The notes beneath the pieces were generated by a model that saw only the letters and a program-made list of their open reading frames with translations, had not been told where the DNA came from and ran no database searches. A stretch of DNA of 64,000 nucleotides from Leptasterias polaris (lineage: Eukaryota > Echinodermata > Asteroidea > Forcipulatida > Asteriidae): contig JAZGTN010000047.1 of NCBI GenBank assembly GCA_037783415.1, positions 2,232,001 through 2,296,000 of the forward strand, read 5' to 3'. This document shows positions 35,721 to 47,228 of this stretch, one piece after another (the stretch's first letter is position 1; each line of letters opens with the position of its first letter). The position numbers and the translations under genes are program-made.

Positions 35721-36000
35721 AATAACATCAACCTCGAAAAATTACACAGTTTGCATTATATGCATCAGGCTATAGGTTGAGCATTGATTGATATCTCGGT
35801 TTTTGAAACTGAATCTGTTTAAAATGAATCAAATGGCGATACGACTTCCGAATCCAGGGATCTGAGTTTACTAAGTTACACTCACTTTCTTTTTGTTCAA
35901 CCTTCCCCACCCACGATTGCAGTTTAAAGGAATGGCGGCCGACAAAGAGCCTTTGCGGGTATTTTATTGAGAGCGCATTTTCTTGAGACCTCACTCTCAA

Positions 36001-36930
36001 AACTCCATGGTCAATTCCGTGTCCGGGGCCTGATCAATTTCCAGGTCAGCATGACCCGGGAAATGGGTCAGTGTGACCCGGAATCAGTGACCCACGAATG
36101 GGTCAAACTGACGCAGAAATTAAATCATAATTTTCAACCTGTTTCAGGGTCAGCCTGACCTATAATCTGTGTGACCAATAATCTGTGTCAAAATGACACA
36201 GAAATGAGTTAAATTGACGGAGAATCCAAGTTAAATCCCATATTATTTAGAAGCCATTGTCCGGGTCTGTCTGACCAAGAAATGGCTCTTGCCCTCTTGG
36301 AACTGACCCGGGAGATTTTAGTATAATTATCGAGCATTATAGACCATGTGACCTGTGACATCACATGTTTACAAAAGAGCCACAGAGCCTGGACTTCCTG
36401 CAGGCACATTTTGTACACAGCTCAATGGAAGAAAACAACAAATCTTATGTTTTATGGAGATTGCACTGTCTGATTTTGATATGAAGAAAGGGGGACATCT
36501 CAAAAGCTGTACAGCTGTTGCTTTTGTAACTATATTGAATTTATGTGACAATTATGACACAAAATGTAAAGTTTTCCCATATAGCCTGTGTAGTATCTTG
36601 CCCGTCAGGAAATGCATTAAGAATGTACAAGGTCACCACTCTGTAAACAAAGGTAACATGGTCTATAGATCAATCAATAAGTTATCTTTTATATTTTCTG
36701 ATGTTCCCTAAGTTGTTGTAAAATGTACACTTCTTTGCTGAGTCCGCACTCTAAAAAACGCTCGGTTCAGAATTGACCTGCATTCCGGGTCCCACTGGAC
36801 TTGATCCATTATTGGGTCAAACTGACCCGGTTTGTGGTTTTAAAATGGGATTTTAACTTGGATTTTACGTCAGTTTGAACCGTTTCCGGGTCATTTTGAC
36901 ACTATTCCCGGGTCATCTGGACTGTCAGAT
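36001..36930. repeat. TGACCCGG palindrome-rich repeat, split by a MITE
   Basis: Two halves (36001-36330 and 36770-36930) carry repeated GGGTCA and TGACCCGG units. Four perfect GGTCANNNTGACC sites are at 36044, 36066, 36148 and 36815. A 330-bp MITE is inserted between them. Confidence 0.7.
36338..36667. mobile_element. 330-bp MITE, TIR TATAGACCATGT(G/T)ACC
   Basis: TATAGACCATGTGACCTGTG and the complement of GGTAACATGGTCTATA are inverted, with a second inverted block TGTTTAC/GTAAACA. It interrupts the TGACCCGG repeat. Confidence 0.75.
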
Positions 36931-37110
36931 AGAGAACTTTCTAAAATTCGACTAGTTCAAAACACCGGTGCTCGCCTCGTCTCACGCACACCTCGTTCTC
37001 AACATATTACACCCATCTTACAAGAACTCCACTGGCTCCCGATCAAATTGCGTATGTATATGTTAAACCTTCTCACTTTCAAAGCTCTTCATGGCCTATC
37101 TCCTAGTTAG
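36922..37110 (+). pseudogene. Non-LTR retrotransposon reverse transcriptase fragment
   Basis: Read in one frame this gives LSDRELSKIRLVQNTGARLV, then HITPILQELHWLPIKLRM, then LLTFKALHGLSP before a stop at the end. The block LQNxxARLV...ITPxLxxLHWLPI is typical of the C-terminal part of CR1/Jockey-like polymerases. It is short and truncated on both sides. Confidence 0.8.
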
Positions 37111-37817
37111 CTTTAATACGAGGACTTTTATATCCGAGGACTCGAATATTTAAATGTTAAATAAACAATGGTTTTGAGACAACACTGGATGTATTACTTT
37201 CCCGGCAAAAAAGAAACACCCTTGTCATGATTTGCAGAAAGTGCGTTGACTTGGCTTTCTCTTTCTCTCTGCCTCTCTCTGATTCAACAAAAAGGTACAT
37301 CATTGTTAGTATTGGCAAGCTACCGCTCATGCTCCGAGCTCTCTTTGAATCAAGACAAGGTACAGCTACAAAATATGCTTGCTCTCTTTGAGTCAATATA
37401 TGGTACAATATTGGTGCTTCACTTGAAAGGGCTTTTGAGGACTTTCAAAAACAAGAAGTTCGATATCGAAGAAAAAATGTAGTCAGAACATGGTTTTTTT
37501 TAAAAGTGTGAATGGTATAATTTTTCTTCTACGAAATGGAAATAATGTCAATGTATATTTGGTTTGCGGTAACACCATGTGTACATCTACTTGCTAGGAA
37601 TTTGTTCTTTGAGAACTTGTCTTGCTATTTATTCTACTGCCGCGGAGTAGATTATTCGGAATTCGGGAGACTTCTCAGTTCTGAAAAGAACTGTCCTGTG
37701 CTTATAACTACATGTGCGGAAGGTATAAGAAATCAGCCGGGAATTACTACTTTCGTTTAGAGGATCGAGGGGACTTCTCGTTATTAACTTCACTGCTGCG
37801 GAGTGAGTTAATAATTG

Positions 37818-37858
37818 GTCTCAACGTTTCGACTAGCTTGCTCTAGTCATCGTCAGGA
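37818..37858. repeat. GTTTCGACTAG hairpin motif, best copy
   Basis: A six-pair stem GACTAG (37831-37836) / CTAGTC (37843-37848) with loop CTTGCT, preceded by CAACGTTTC and followed by ATCGTCAGG. Confidence 0.75.
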
Positions 37859-37890
37859 AATAATGTATCTCTCTATAATGACGAACTACC

Positions 37891-38042
37891 AAGGTCTGAA
37901 ATTCCATCTTCGAGAGGGCAAGGCCATTTTTATTTTGCAAAGGGCACTTCCACTGGAAAATCTTCAAAGTCTATAATGAATATTTTTTGAAGGGGCACCA
38001 AGGCCAAGGCCTTCCGTGGCTTCTGCATAATTCCAAGCCTGA
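37891..38042 (+). repeat. GGCCTGGAATT repeat, copy 5
   Basis: GAAATTCCATCTTCGAGAGG, CAAAGGGCACTTCCA, AAAGTCTATAATGAATA, AAGGGGCACCAAGGCC and CCGTGGCTTCTGCATAATTC follow the order of 10792-10951. Confidence 0.7.
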
Positions 38043-38800
38043 CTATTACCCCCCCCCCCCCCTCCAATAAAAAGGTGGGTATACCAATTGCAACTGTCCG
38101 TCCAATCATTCTGGTCAAAGGATAATCAGATAATCTGATCATTATACCACTAATCCGGTGACTCACCCAACAGCTGATCCCAAACTTGGTAAGCCAAGTC
38201 GCTTATCAGTCATGGATGCGTGGTAGACTGTTTTCCTCATCTACTAAACGCTAAAATCCAGGGGTGTTTTTCCCCACCGAGAAAGTTGGAAAGTGCCAAC
38301 AAAAATAAAATAATAATAGGCCTATACTAATTAACTAAACGCAATGCTGAAGTTTGAACGGAATACAACACTCTATTGGAATCAGTGCACCACTGCACTT
38401 GTTATTACCTCCGGTACATTTTGGTTCCGTGATAGAATGCTGCGGTTGAGGTCACCAAAGTCATGGCCGCATGAGCAGGCTGTTCCAATGATCGTTCTTC
38501 GAAAACATGGCTTTCCTTGTACGTAAAGACTGTTCAGAGAAGCGACTTGAACGTCTTAAGTCAAGACTATACGCCCATTTCCAAAAACGCGCTCGTTGAG
38601 TTATCAACGCGGAATCAATTAATTTCAAATGCTCGAACAATTTCTATGATTTGGGGAAGACTACCCCCCCCCCCCCCCGCAATACCCACCCACTCCAAAT
38701 GTTCGTTTATACCGAAAAGCACCTCTTTGTCTGTGGAGAAATTTCGTCGAATGCTCGGAAGGAGAGTGTAATAACGTTGCTCTTCCACGCACACAAAATA

Positions 38801-39085
38801 CCATAGTGTTGGATACCGTTGGGACGCTTTTTTCCTGCTAAAGTTTAGAAATGCCGACCTCCATTTTGATAAATCGAAACCAAAAATTACTGTTATCTGT
38901 TAGGAGGGGTGTGTGGATAATATTTGCAACCCCAAGTGTCGGATACCATTGGAAAGCTCTCCTCCTACTAAATCCAGAAATGGTGACCTCCATTTTGAAC
39001 AATGAAAACATCACACTCATTATCTTGGGTGTGGTGTCTCGGTAACATTTTCCATCACAACTGTTGGATGTCATTTTCAAATCTC
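38801..39085 (+). repeat. Diverged tandem repeat, period about 126-130 bp
   Basis: Units start at 38806, 38936 and 39062 with (G/C)TGTTGGAT(A/G)(C/T)C and share GACCTCCATTTTGA. Two full units and part of a third. Confidence 0.65.
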
Positions 39086-39479
39086 TCTTTTTTTTTTTCT
39101 TCTTCTGTGTGAAAGCGCTGAGTCAGTGTCCTTTAAAAAAGTCACCCTTTTCAATTCAGGGGAAAATTTGAGATGCATACAAAAATGTTTTACCGAATTT
39201 ACCAGCCCTCTTGAAGATCAATAGACTATTTTTGAATAGAGTTGCAGCATTAACCTAAACCACTTCGAAACCTCTAAATTGCATCAAAACATCTTTTATT
39301 TGGTAAAGTTCAAAGTTAGTGTTTTGCAAACTTTCACTAATCACATTTTGGGTTCATTGAAAATCCGACTTGCAGTGTTTTCCCCCTGAGGCCCAAGTGA
39401 AAAGGTCACTTGCAATAATATTTGAAAAGCACATTTTAAATTCAATAGTTGTATTATATTCTCCAGAAAAACAGCTTAT

Positions 39480-39843
39480 TTAAAGGCACCGGACACGTTT
39501 GGTAATTACTCAAAATATATATTAGCATAACAACTTACTTGGTAACGAGCAACGGAGAGCTGTTGATAGTATAACACATTGTGAGAAACGGCTCCCTCTG
39601 AAGTAACCGTAGTTTTTGAGAAAGAGGTAATTTCTCACTAAAATATTTGAATCTGAAAAAGACTTCAGGCCTGAAGCCTTTTTCAGGCATCTGAAATTGT
39701 GCAACAAGGGTGTTTTTTCTTTCATTATTTTCTTGCAATTGAGCCCAAATTTTCACAGGATTGTCATTTTATGCATATGTTGGGATACACCAAGTGAGAA
39801 TACTGGTCTTTGACAATTACCAAACGTGTCCAGTGCCTTTAAA
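39480..39843. mobile_element. Fold-back MITE TTAAAGGCACCGGACACG, reversed copy
   Basis: TTAAAGGCACCGGACACG-TTTGGTAATT at the left and AATTACCAAACGTGTCCA-GTGCCTTTAAA at the right. The interior is the complement of 18687-19064. Confidence 0.9.
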
Positions 39844-39884
39844 GAGAGAGTTTTTTTTTTCTTTGTTTTTTTTACTCCAAACAT

Positions 39885-40195
39885 TAATGACCATAAAAAC
39901 TTACTTGGTAAGAAGCACTGCAGCTGCTGATAATGTGTAACATTTTAATAAGCAATTCCCTTCAAAGGAATGTGGTTTTATTTAGAGAGAGGGATTCAAA
40001 ATCATTTCAATCTTAGAAATGTTTCTGCATGAAACGTTTCCCAGATTTTGTGTATTCCAATTACGGATTATTCTTCCTGCGTGGACATTTCTGTTCCATA
40101 TTTTTGGCAATATCTCAAAAAACGCTACTGCCGTTTGAAATGAAATGTTCACAATTTGTTAGTTTTATTGTTATCCACATTTATACATGCTTAAT
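39885..40195 (+). mobile_element. Related MITE, left copy of a tandem pair
   Basis: AAAACTTACTTGGTAAGAAG, then CTCAAAAAACGCTAC and GAAATGAAATGTTCAC parallel 40200-40590. One end is unclear. Confidence 0.55.
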
Positions 40196-40199
40196 TAGA

Positions 40200-40590
40200 G
40201 GGCTGTACACGTTTGGTAATGACTCTGAAAATTAATGCCAATAAAAACTTACTTGGTAAGAAGTACAGCAGCTTTGGGTAGTATAATGAATTTTGAGAAA
40301 CTTTTGAATTCGAAGTACTATACGGTTATGGAAAAATATATCACTTTTTATTCCCCACAAATTTGAATCTGAGATGCGTTATGGCCATAACGCTTCTCAG
40401 ACTGTGTATTCTTATAGGGAATATTCTTCCTGCGTGGAAATATTCGCTCCGGTTTTTCGGTGATATCTCAAAAACGCGACCACCTTTTGAAGTGAAATTT
40501 TCACAGGTTAGTTTTTTTGTATATACCTACATTTATATAGGATTAACACAACCAGTAGGCTCCAATTACCAAACGTATACAGCACCTTTA
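40200..40590 (+). mobile_element. Fold-back MITE (GGCTGTACACGTTTGGTAAT)
   Basis: GGCTGTACACGTTTGGTAAT and ATTACCAAACGTATACAGCA-CCTTTAAA are inverted ends. The body includes CTCAAAAACGCGACCACC. A partial copy is at 7690. Confidence 0.75.
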
Positions 40591-40649
40591 AAATAATCGA
40601 ACGGTTTCAAAAACCAAAGGTATACATTGCCTTTAATGGTAGGGTCATA

Positions 40650-40890
40650 TATTGGTTTTTGTCAACGTAATGCTAATTTGTAGACAACATTATATTTTAA
40701 GATAGAATATAAGTCACATGTGAAAGTTTCAGCTGAATACAGTGTCTATACTTGCTGAGAAAACAGCAAACAACTGTCACGGTGTTTTCACAAGAACGTC
40801 GAATCCATCCACGTTTTAGCGAGGAGACAGCGCCGGGTACCAACTGCATGTCAGGCGGACACCAACCCTCAGAAATCTGAGAGACGATTC
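40650..40890 (+). repeat. Interspersed repeat, pair of 31130-31385
   Basis: It is collinear with 31130-31385 over about 230 bp with many differences; no coding potential. Confidence 0.55.
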
Positions 40891-41589
40891 ATACATGAAT
40901 TGTTTTTCAGATTCAAATGTTGGGGAAAAGTTATCCAAACCATACTTTTTACTTCGAAGAGAATCCTTTTTCAAAATAGTTTATACTATCAGTGCTTCTC
41001 ACCAAGTAATATTTTATAGTCATTCATTTTTAGGAGTATGAATTTATGACTCTACCTTTAACGTGTGAACCGTCAGACTCACGGCCATGAAAATTCATCA
41101 AATTTACCAGACCGGAACATGAATTATGCGGCAAATAAGAACTTAACACAAGAAACGGCAATATTGCTTTACTGTCTCGATAAGGGAAAGCACCGCGCTC
41201 GACCCGTAAGGCGTAATTACTAAAATCTGTGAACTTTTTAAAAAGCCTCAAAGGTAAACGTGAATGTCAACAAAAACATGTTTTCGAATGTTGGCCAACA
41301 ATATTGATCTCAGATTCGAATTGTAGACTGGAGAACTTGTTGTGACCAAGGCATGATATTCTCCATGATTTCTGATTTATTTAATTTTTTTTTCTTTTTT
41401 TGCCATTGGGAAAAAACAGACAAATTGCTATACTAATATAATAAGGCCTGAAGAACCCTACACCAAATAGACCTGTACTCGATAAAATGTTCCTACTTTT
41501 TTTTCCCCCCAAAGACCAAAGGTCATGCCTGTAATTTGTCCAGAAACTAAGGGTTGTTTTTTGTTTGTTTGTTTATTTTTTTATTTTTT

Positions 41590-41865
41590 TTTGAAGTGCT
41601 ATGTAACAATCTCTCTATAAGTTATAAGTCTGAGAAAAAACTGGTGGTGTAGCAAATAGACGTTTTGATCAGCATGTTTTGCTTGTCTTCATGAATAGAA
41701 GCTATATCAGACTCTTTGTTCCTCAATTAGAAACAATTTTTTTTTGTAACGCCATGTAACAGTCTCTCTATTGGTTTGTAAATCTGAGGAAAAAACCGGT
41801 GGTAGAACAAATCGAAGTTTCGATCAGCATGCTTTGCTCGTCTGCATCAAATAAACAAAGTAATG
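41590..41865 (+). repeat. Tandem duplication with GTTTCGATCAGCATG motif
   Basis: Two units (41590-41725 and 41740-41865) share ATGTAACA(A/G)TCTCTCTAT, CTGA(G)GAAAAAAC(T/C)GGTGGT and the hairpin-type motif GATCAGCATG(T/C)TTTGCT. Confidence 0.65.
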
Positions 41866-41900
41866 ACCTATGTAAACTAAGTTTGTTCGTTGGTAACGCC

Positions 41901-42190
41901 ATGTTAGGTTTCGTTCCCTTCCTTTCACTTCTGTAGATCCCGGTTCGAATCCCACCTCGGACCGTAGCCTTGCAAGAGATTGGGTTTTCAGTCCCTATAC
42001 CTGATTGCCTTGGTTTTCCCTAACTAGGGTTTTCCTCACATCCAATCTTAAACTGACAATGCTTCATCGTCATCTCTGCAACAAATATATTCAAGTATGG
42101 GTTGCAGTGCAAGGCCCTTTTGATGGCTCGTCTGATTGGTATATAAACCAGACAATTGTAATAGTAATAAATCAAGTCAAGTAATAAATC
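41901..42190 (+). mobile_element. SINE-like element, second copy of 28558
   Basis: GATCCCGGTTCGAATCCCAC, CCTCGGACCGTAGCCTTGC and GGTTTTCCCTAACTAGGG match 28600-28700; the body runs on to GGTATATAAACCAGACAATT and a weak AATAATAAAT tail. The 5' head is cut short. Confidence 0.65.
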
Positions 42191-42221
42191 ACAAATGGAA
42201 CTGACAGGGTAAAGTGTAAAC

Positions 42222-42290
42222 TAGAGCGGGACTTGAACCTGCGACCTTAGGATTATGGTGCCGGGGTGTTCTATAATAGCACCATTTATT
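42222..42290 (-). mobile_element. Reversed tRNA-like SINE head
   Basis: On the - strand GGTCGCAGGTTCAAGTCCCG-CTCTAGT ends like the head at 22504. Only the 3' half of the head is clear. Confidence 0.5.
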
Positions 42291-42791
42291 CATGGTTTAA
42301 AAACATTCAATTTGATTGCCAAAGGCACAAATTACAATGAATTTACAGTTTTCTAAAAAGCATCAACATTTTAGATATGATTAAGATGAGGCGGACCATT
42401 TATTAAGTAAACAATAGAATCTACAGCAAGAGTACAAACTTAAATCTGAGTGAATAGATATACAAATTAATGTGAAAATTATGTTTACAAATCTCACATA
42501 AACAAAGCCCACATAAACAAAGGTGAACATTTAGATTAGATGTATAAAGCAGCATGGAACGCAGCAGTATCAAGCGGCTATGCTCACGAAGTCACTTTTA
42601 TATACAACAAATAAAAAGCAACGGACAACAGTAAACATACATGTAAGTATGCCAGATGTACATAACACTAACAGTACATTAAAAAGCAGAACAGATTGCA
42701 GTTTCATTGAGGAGTTTAACCATGTAAGGAATTGCACCATTAGCATGCTCTCAGTCTTAGTGCGAACATTAGGAGATGTCAACAAATTATT

Positions 42792-43026
42792 GAGTTACGT
42801 AGTATAAGGCCAAAGCGAGGGACTCCAGACTAATTATAGAGTTACGTAGTATAAGGCCAAAGCGAGGGACTCCAGACTAATTATAGAGTTACGTAGTATA
42901 AGGCCAAAGCGAGGGACTCCAGACTAATTATAGAGTTACGTAGTATAAGGCCAAAGCGAGGGACTCCAGACTAATTATAGAGTTACGTAGTATAAGGCCA
43001 AAGCGAGGGACTCCAGACTAATTATA
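42792..43026 (+). repeat. 47-bp tandem repeat, five near-perfect units
   Basis: Units start at 42794, 42841, 42888, 42935 and 42982 with GTTACGTAGTATAAGGCCAA and end ACTAATTATAGA. Units are identical to the eye, so the array is young or homogenised. No spacers of unlike sequence, so not CRISPR. Confidence 0.95.
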
Positions 43027-43539
43027 TTTCCAAGTCTCGATTTTGCAAAAAATTAGTTAGTGGCCTTCGATTTTGTTACACTGATTCGCTTACTGGGGCT
43101 TGCCTCCATTTCACTAACTCTGCCCCTTTCTTACTATTAGCATTATTGTAGTCGTTTAAAGAAAAACTGTAAATCATCATTTTGTATGATGCCAGCACAT
43201 GAGATAAATATGTGAAATGTTGTTATTGATGATTGAATAGAGGTAAAACACAAATAGGCTGCTATACGAAATAATAAAACAGTCTATCAATGTTTCACAA
43301 CAGTTCACATTATTTCGTTCTTTCGTTTTATCAGAGGAAGGTCGCACGAAACCCCTTTGTCACCCACCACCAACCAACAAGTAATCCCCTAAAAATAGCT
43401 CAACAAACTCACCTGGGGGAACAAAAGAAACCTCCAAAACTTTTGACCTTAACCGTCACAATGCTAAGTTATGTAGTCGCTTCAATGAGCCTTTCATTGT
43501 TGGACAAAGGGTAACTCTGCAACGGGACGTTATGGGACT

Positions 43540-44110
43540 TTCCCCCATGCGATGTGTCATAGGTGGGCTTGGGGGTGATCATATTTTCTGTGTTTACAAA
43601 TTTCAGAGCCTGTATCTTTCGTACACTGTGTAGGTGAGTCTTCTCGCGACGCGTCGACAAGCGATCTCTTTTACCTGTATGCCTCCAACAGTTTTTCTTC
43701 ACTATGGTTCAATTATATAGGTTGCTAGTTTACTTTTCGTGAAGAATTAACCAGTTTTGGATATTTTTTTTTCTATTTTTTCCCCTGTCAATTTCAGCAA
43801 GGTTAAATCGTTTTTTTTCCCATGGAATTTCCCCACACGATGTGTCATATTTTGGGGGTGATAATATTTTGTGTGTTTACAAATTTCAGAAACTGTGACT
43901 TTCGGTTTGTGTTACAAACCGTGTAGGTTACCGTTGAGTGTGATTGTCATTGAGTCTTCCCGACGTTTCGACAAGCATGCTCTTTTAACTTCAAAAAGCT
44001 GTACTTTGGTTCAACTATAGGCTGCTAGTTTACTTTTTGTAAAGAATTAAACAGTTTTTGATTTTACATTTTCCCTCCCCCCCCCGTAAGTTTCAGCAAG
44101 GTTAATTCGG
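43540..44110 (+). repeat. Two-unit tandem duplication, period about 285 bp
   Basis: Both units contain GATGTGTCATA, GTGTTTACAAATTTCAGA, a GTCTTC(T/C)(C)CGACG motif, GCTAGTTTACTTTT and TTTCAGCAAGGTTAA. Each unit carries a GTTTCGACAAGC-type motif. Confidence 0.7.
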
Positions 44111-44888
44111 TTTTATTAAAACAAAATCGTATTTAAGCATGTTTCCCCAACTAGATCAAACTAGTTTTTTTTATTTTTTATATTGCATTTAATTTCGTTT
44201 TCGTGCACAAATTGTGTCATTCCTCTCAATCAGGTCCGTTTCAGTCCTTCTATTTCATTTAATAGACATTCAAGACTACATTTCCACCATTCTTTAGTTG
44301 AAATTGTTAATAATTGAATGGTTGACCAGCCTCTTTGCTGCATGCCGGCATTTGCGAAATCAAAATAATCTTCGCGACCTCGTGACTTTGAATGATCTTA
44401 TTTGTTTAGTATAATGAAATCTAAACTGTTTAAATTGAATCATTTCGACTGTTGAATGCTGATACGCCAGAACACGGTGTGGTATTTTGTAGAACAATTT
44501 ATCGAATCCTCAAAACGGTGAATCGTGTGTTCCGCTGGTTGTAACTCAAGAGGGAATGTTTTGTTTTGTAATCACTATCTCACAAATTGCCATCTTTTGT
44601 GTTACTTTTCAATACAATTTTAGATTTGTGTATCTTATAATATACATTTTTTTCCTTTGGAATGAGCAAGGTCTAGGACATCTTTTTTGAGGACAGTTTT
44701 TTTTAAACATTTGCCTTTCCCTGGACGGCCTCTGCTCGTTATATTGTATAGTCTTAAGAATTAAAAAAAATAAAATAAAAAATAAATTACATCACACTGT
44801 GGATTTTTTGTGCATGAACAACTCTAAGGATAAGGAGCAATTTCCGAACAGCACAATTTTTTGAGAGATTTAAAATTTGCCTCTTTAA

Positions 44889-45994
44889 GCTTTTCAGTGG
44901 TTTGTCATTTACACATCACCAGTTCGTTTCATCATTCAGAAGCATAAACTTCAATACCACCTTTACGCAGATGACACACAGATCTATTTGTCATTTGATG
45001 CAACACAACAAGACGCCAATTATTGTATTAAACGTATTGAAGCATGTGTTGAAGAAATCCGTCAGTGGATGAAAAATAATTACCTCAAACTTAATGATAA
45101 CAAGACTGAGTTCATCCTCATTGGCTCTAAACAGAAACTCAATAAGATCACTACCTCACATATTACAATTGGGAACTCAACCATTGCTTCTGTTCAATCT
45201 GTGCGCAATCTTGGTGTCGTCATGGATAACACCATGACTCTGGACTCACATATCTCTTCAATTGTAAAATCATCTTCTTACCAGATCAGAAACTTGGGTA
45301 GAATTCGTAAATATCTCACTCCACAATCTGCTGAACAATTAGTACACGCCTATGTCACTTCTCGTCTAGACATAGGAAATTCCCTTCTTTTCGGACTTTC
45401 AAAATCACAGGTTCATCGTCTTCAGTTGAGACAAAACATGGCTGCTCGTCTTGTCACGTGCACCAAGCTGTCCATGCACATAACTCCTGTCCTTTGTGAG
45501 TTACACTGGCTACCCGTTCATCTTAGGATCCAGTTTAAGCTGTTGCTTCTCACTTACCGTGCTGTCAATGATCAAGCACCACCATACATCTCTGATCTAC
45601 TTGAATTATATAATCCACCCCGGTCTGGTTTGCGATCAGCTGCTAAATTACTCTTGGTTGTGCCTAAATCATCTAGGTCCTGGGGCGACAGAGCTTTCTC
45701 TGTCGCAGCTCCCCGGTTATGGAACGCAATTCCCTACAATATTCGTACTTCTCCATCACTTGAGACATTCAAAAACAGGTTAAAAACACATCTCATGCAA
45801 AGCACTTATGGTCGGGATCATGTGTAAATGCTTATTTCAGTTTTTCCATTTGTAAATCATGATTGCATCCTGTTTACTATTATGTACTTGTGTACGTTGC
45901 TTTTGTTTTTATGACCATGTTGCTCTGTTTGCGCCATGAGCGTTTTTTGCGGATTTGTGCGCGTTATAAATGTTCTATATTATTATTATTATTA
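44889..45994 (+). mobile_element. CR1/Jockey-type non-LTR retrotransposon, 5'-truncated, with RT C-terminal half
   Basis: An open frame of 312 codons (44889-45827) follows an in-frame TAA. It starts inside the reverse transcriptase: FVIYTSPVRFIIQKHKLQ, then the catalytic YADDTQIYLSF (residues 26-36), then WMKNNYLKLNDNKTEF, LGVVMDNTM, the block QNMAARLVTCTK, ELHWLPVHLRIQFK and RAFSVAAPRLWNAIP ending RLKTHLM. Finger and palm regions and any endonuclease or ORF1 are missing. A 3' UTR ends GCGTTATAAATGTTCTATAT plus ATT repeats. It is a dead copy, though its preserved frame suggests it is fairly young. Confidence 0.92.
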
Positions 45995-46059
45995 AAGACA
46001 ACAATCGCGTGAACCAAATTCACATGTTTAGACCCAACAAAAAGGTTGGATTCGAACCT

Positions 46060-46252
46060 GGGCCCGATTTCATAAAGCCTGTAAGCACACAAACTTGCTA
46101 AGCACATAAAAACATTGCTTAGCAGAAACAGGTTACCTGCCAACATTCCATAAAGTTAACATTGTTGCAACTGGTGCCCCGCTCATTTTTTGCTGAGCAA
46201 AGAAATTTTCCAAGCAGTATTTTCTGCTAAACAGCTTTATGAAATTGGGCCC
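46060..46252. mobile_element. Fold-back MITE, TIR CCTGGGCCC(A/G)ATTTCATA
   Basis: CCTGGGCCCGATTTCATAAA and the complementary TTTATGAAATTGGGCCCAGG are near-perfect inverted ends; the interior has TTAGCAGAAACAGGTTACC. Confidence 0.85.
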
Positions 46253-46742
46253 AGGCTGCAAAAAACATCGACGAATAACCTACGTCTTTACCCTATCCAT
46301 TCCTTCGTCAAGATTATAGACTCGTGCATGTACTTCGACCTCCGTAATGAGTTTAATTTTATGCCGATCTGTTTTGAGTGCAAGATAAATAACACAGAAT
46401 TGTTTCACTTTCAGTCAGCTGAAAATTAGAGAAGGCTCGAGCACACAGGACACGGCAATTGACCTTGCTTCGAAAGCTCTCAACAAAACGAATTGTAAAC
46501 TAAATTTATGCAGATGCTGTACATTATATTGATACAAAAATAAAATAAGGGATGGCAGTAGTTTTCTCAAAGATAACCAATAAAGTGATTCGGAAACTAA
46601 AGGGTAAAATGCTTTCTCCGCATAACGAATATAAACACTATTTAAAAAGCATTTTATATGAAAAATAATGATTTACTAACATTACAATGTTGTATCTTAT
46701 CTTTAGAGAGTCAAATTTTTATTAGAGAGTGAGCTCTGCAAA

Positions 46743-46966
46743 TAGACCCATTGCACAACGCGCAACGCACTTGCACGCGCTTCTCCTGTCCGCCATTTTT
46801 GGTGTCAAAACGTGCACAAAAGGATGGTACATGTTAACGCACCTTCGAACAATGCGCGTCTACCATTTCTGCCCTTTTTGGGAGTCCATTCCTTTTGTGC
46901 ACGTTTTGACACCCAAAATGGCGGACAGGAGACGCGCGTATATGCGCGCTGCGCGTTGTGCAATGA
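46743..46966. mobile_element. Fold-back element, arms CATTGCACAACGCGCA
   Basis: The left arm includes CATTGCACAACGCGCA, TCCTGTCCGCCATTTTTGG and GTCAAAACGTGCACAAAAGG; the right arm is their complement in reverse order. The right end abuts the CRE/YY1 MITE at 46965. Confidence 0.85.
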
Positions 46967-47137
46967 CCTTATGCATATGACGTCATTTGTGTAGGGCGCC
47001 CTCACCTAGAGGTCAAAAGGAAGATGTTCATTGGTCAGTCCTGTGCGCCGCGCGTACAAATCAGCGCGTTTCCATTGTTTCACCATCAGTTTACCTCTAA
47101 GATGGCGGCTTGGTGACGTCAATGCATAAGGTCTATA
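46965..47137. mobile_element. CRE/YY1-bearing MITE, copy 3
   Basis: GACCTTATGCATATGACGTC at the left and TGACGTCAATGCATAAGGTC at the right, same orientation as 28256 and nearly identical to it. Confidence 0.9.
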
Positions 47138-47228
47138 GTGTCATTCATTGCTTTACTTCAGAGGGAAATTGGACCTCTGGGTTTTAATAGCTCAACCTGT
47201 GAGTGAACATCTAAAACCGATGGTCCCT

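Noticed and set aside
37818..37858. A working hammerhead ribozyme
   Set aside because: Only helix II and the two core strands can be matched, with one extra base; helix III and a cleavage triplet are not visible. Kept only as a motif family.
42792..43026. Possible CRISPR array
   Set aside because: The units are directly adjacent with no unique spacers, and the genome is an animal's.
43290..43514. 74-codon open frame (+)
   Set aside because: No recognised domain; surrounded by tandem duplications.
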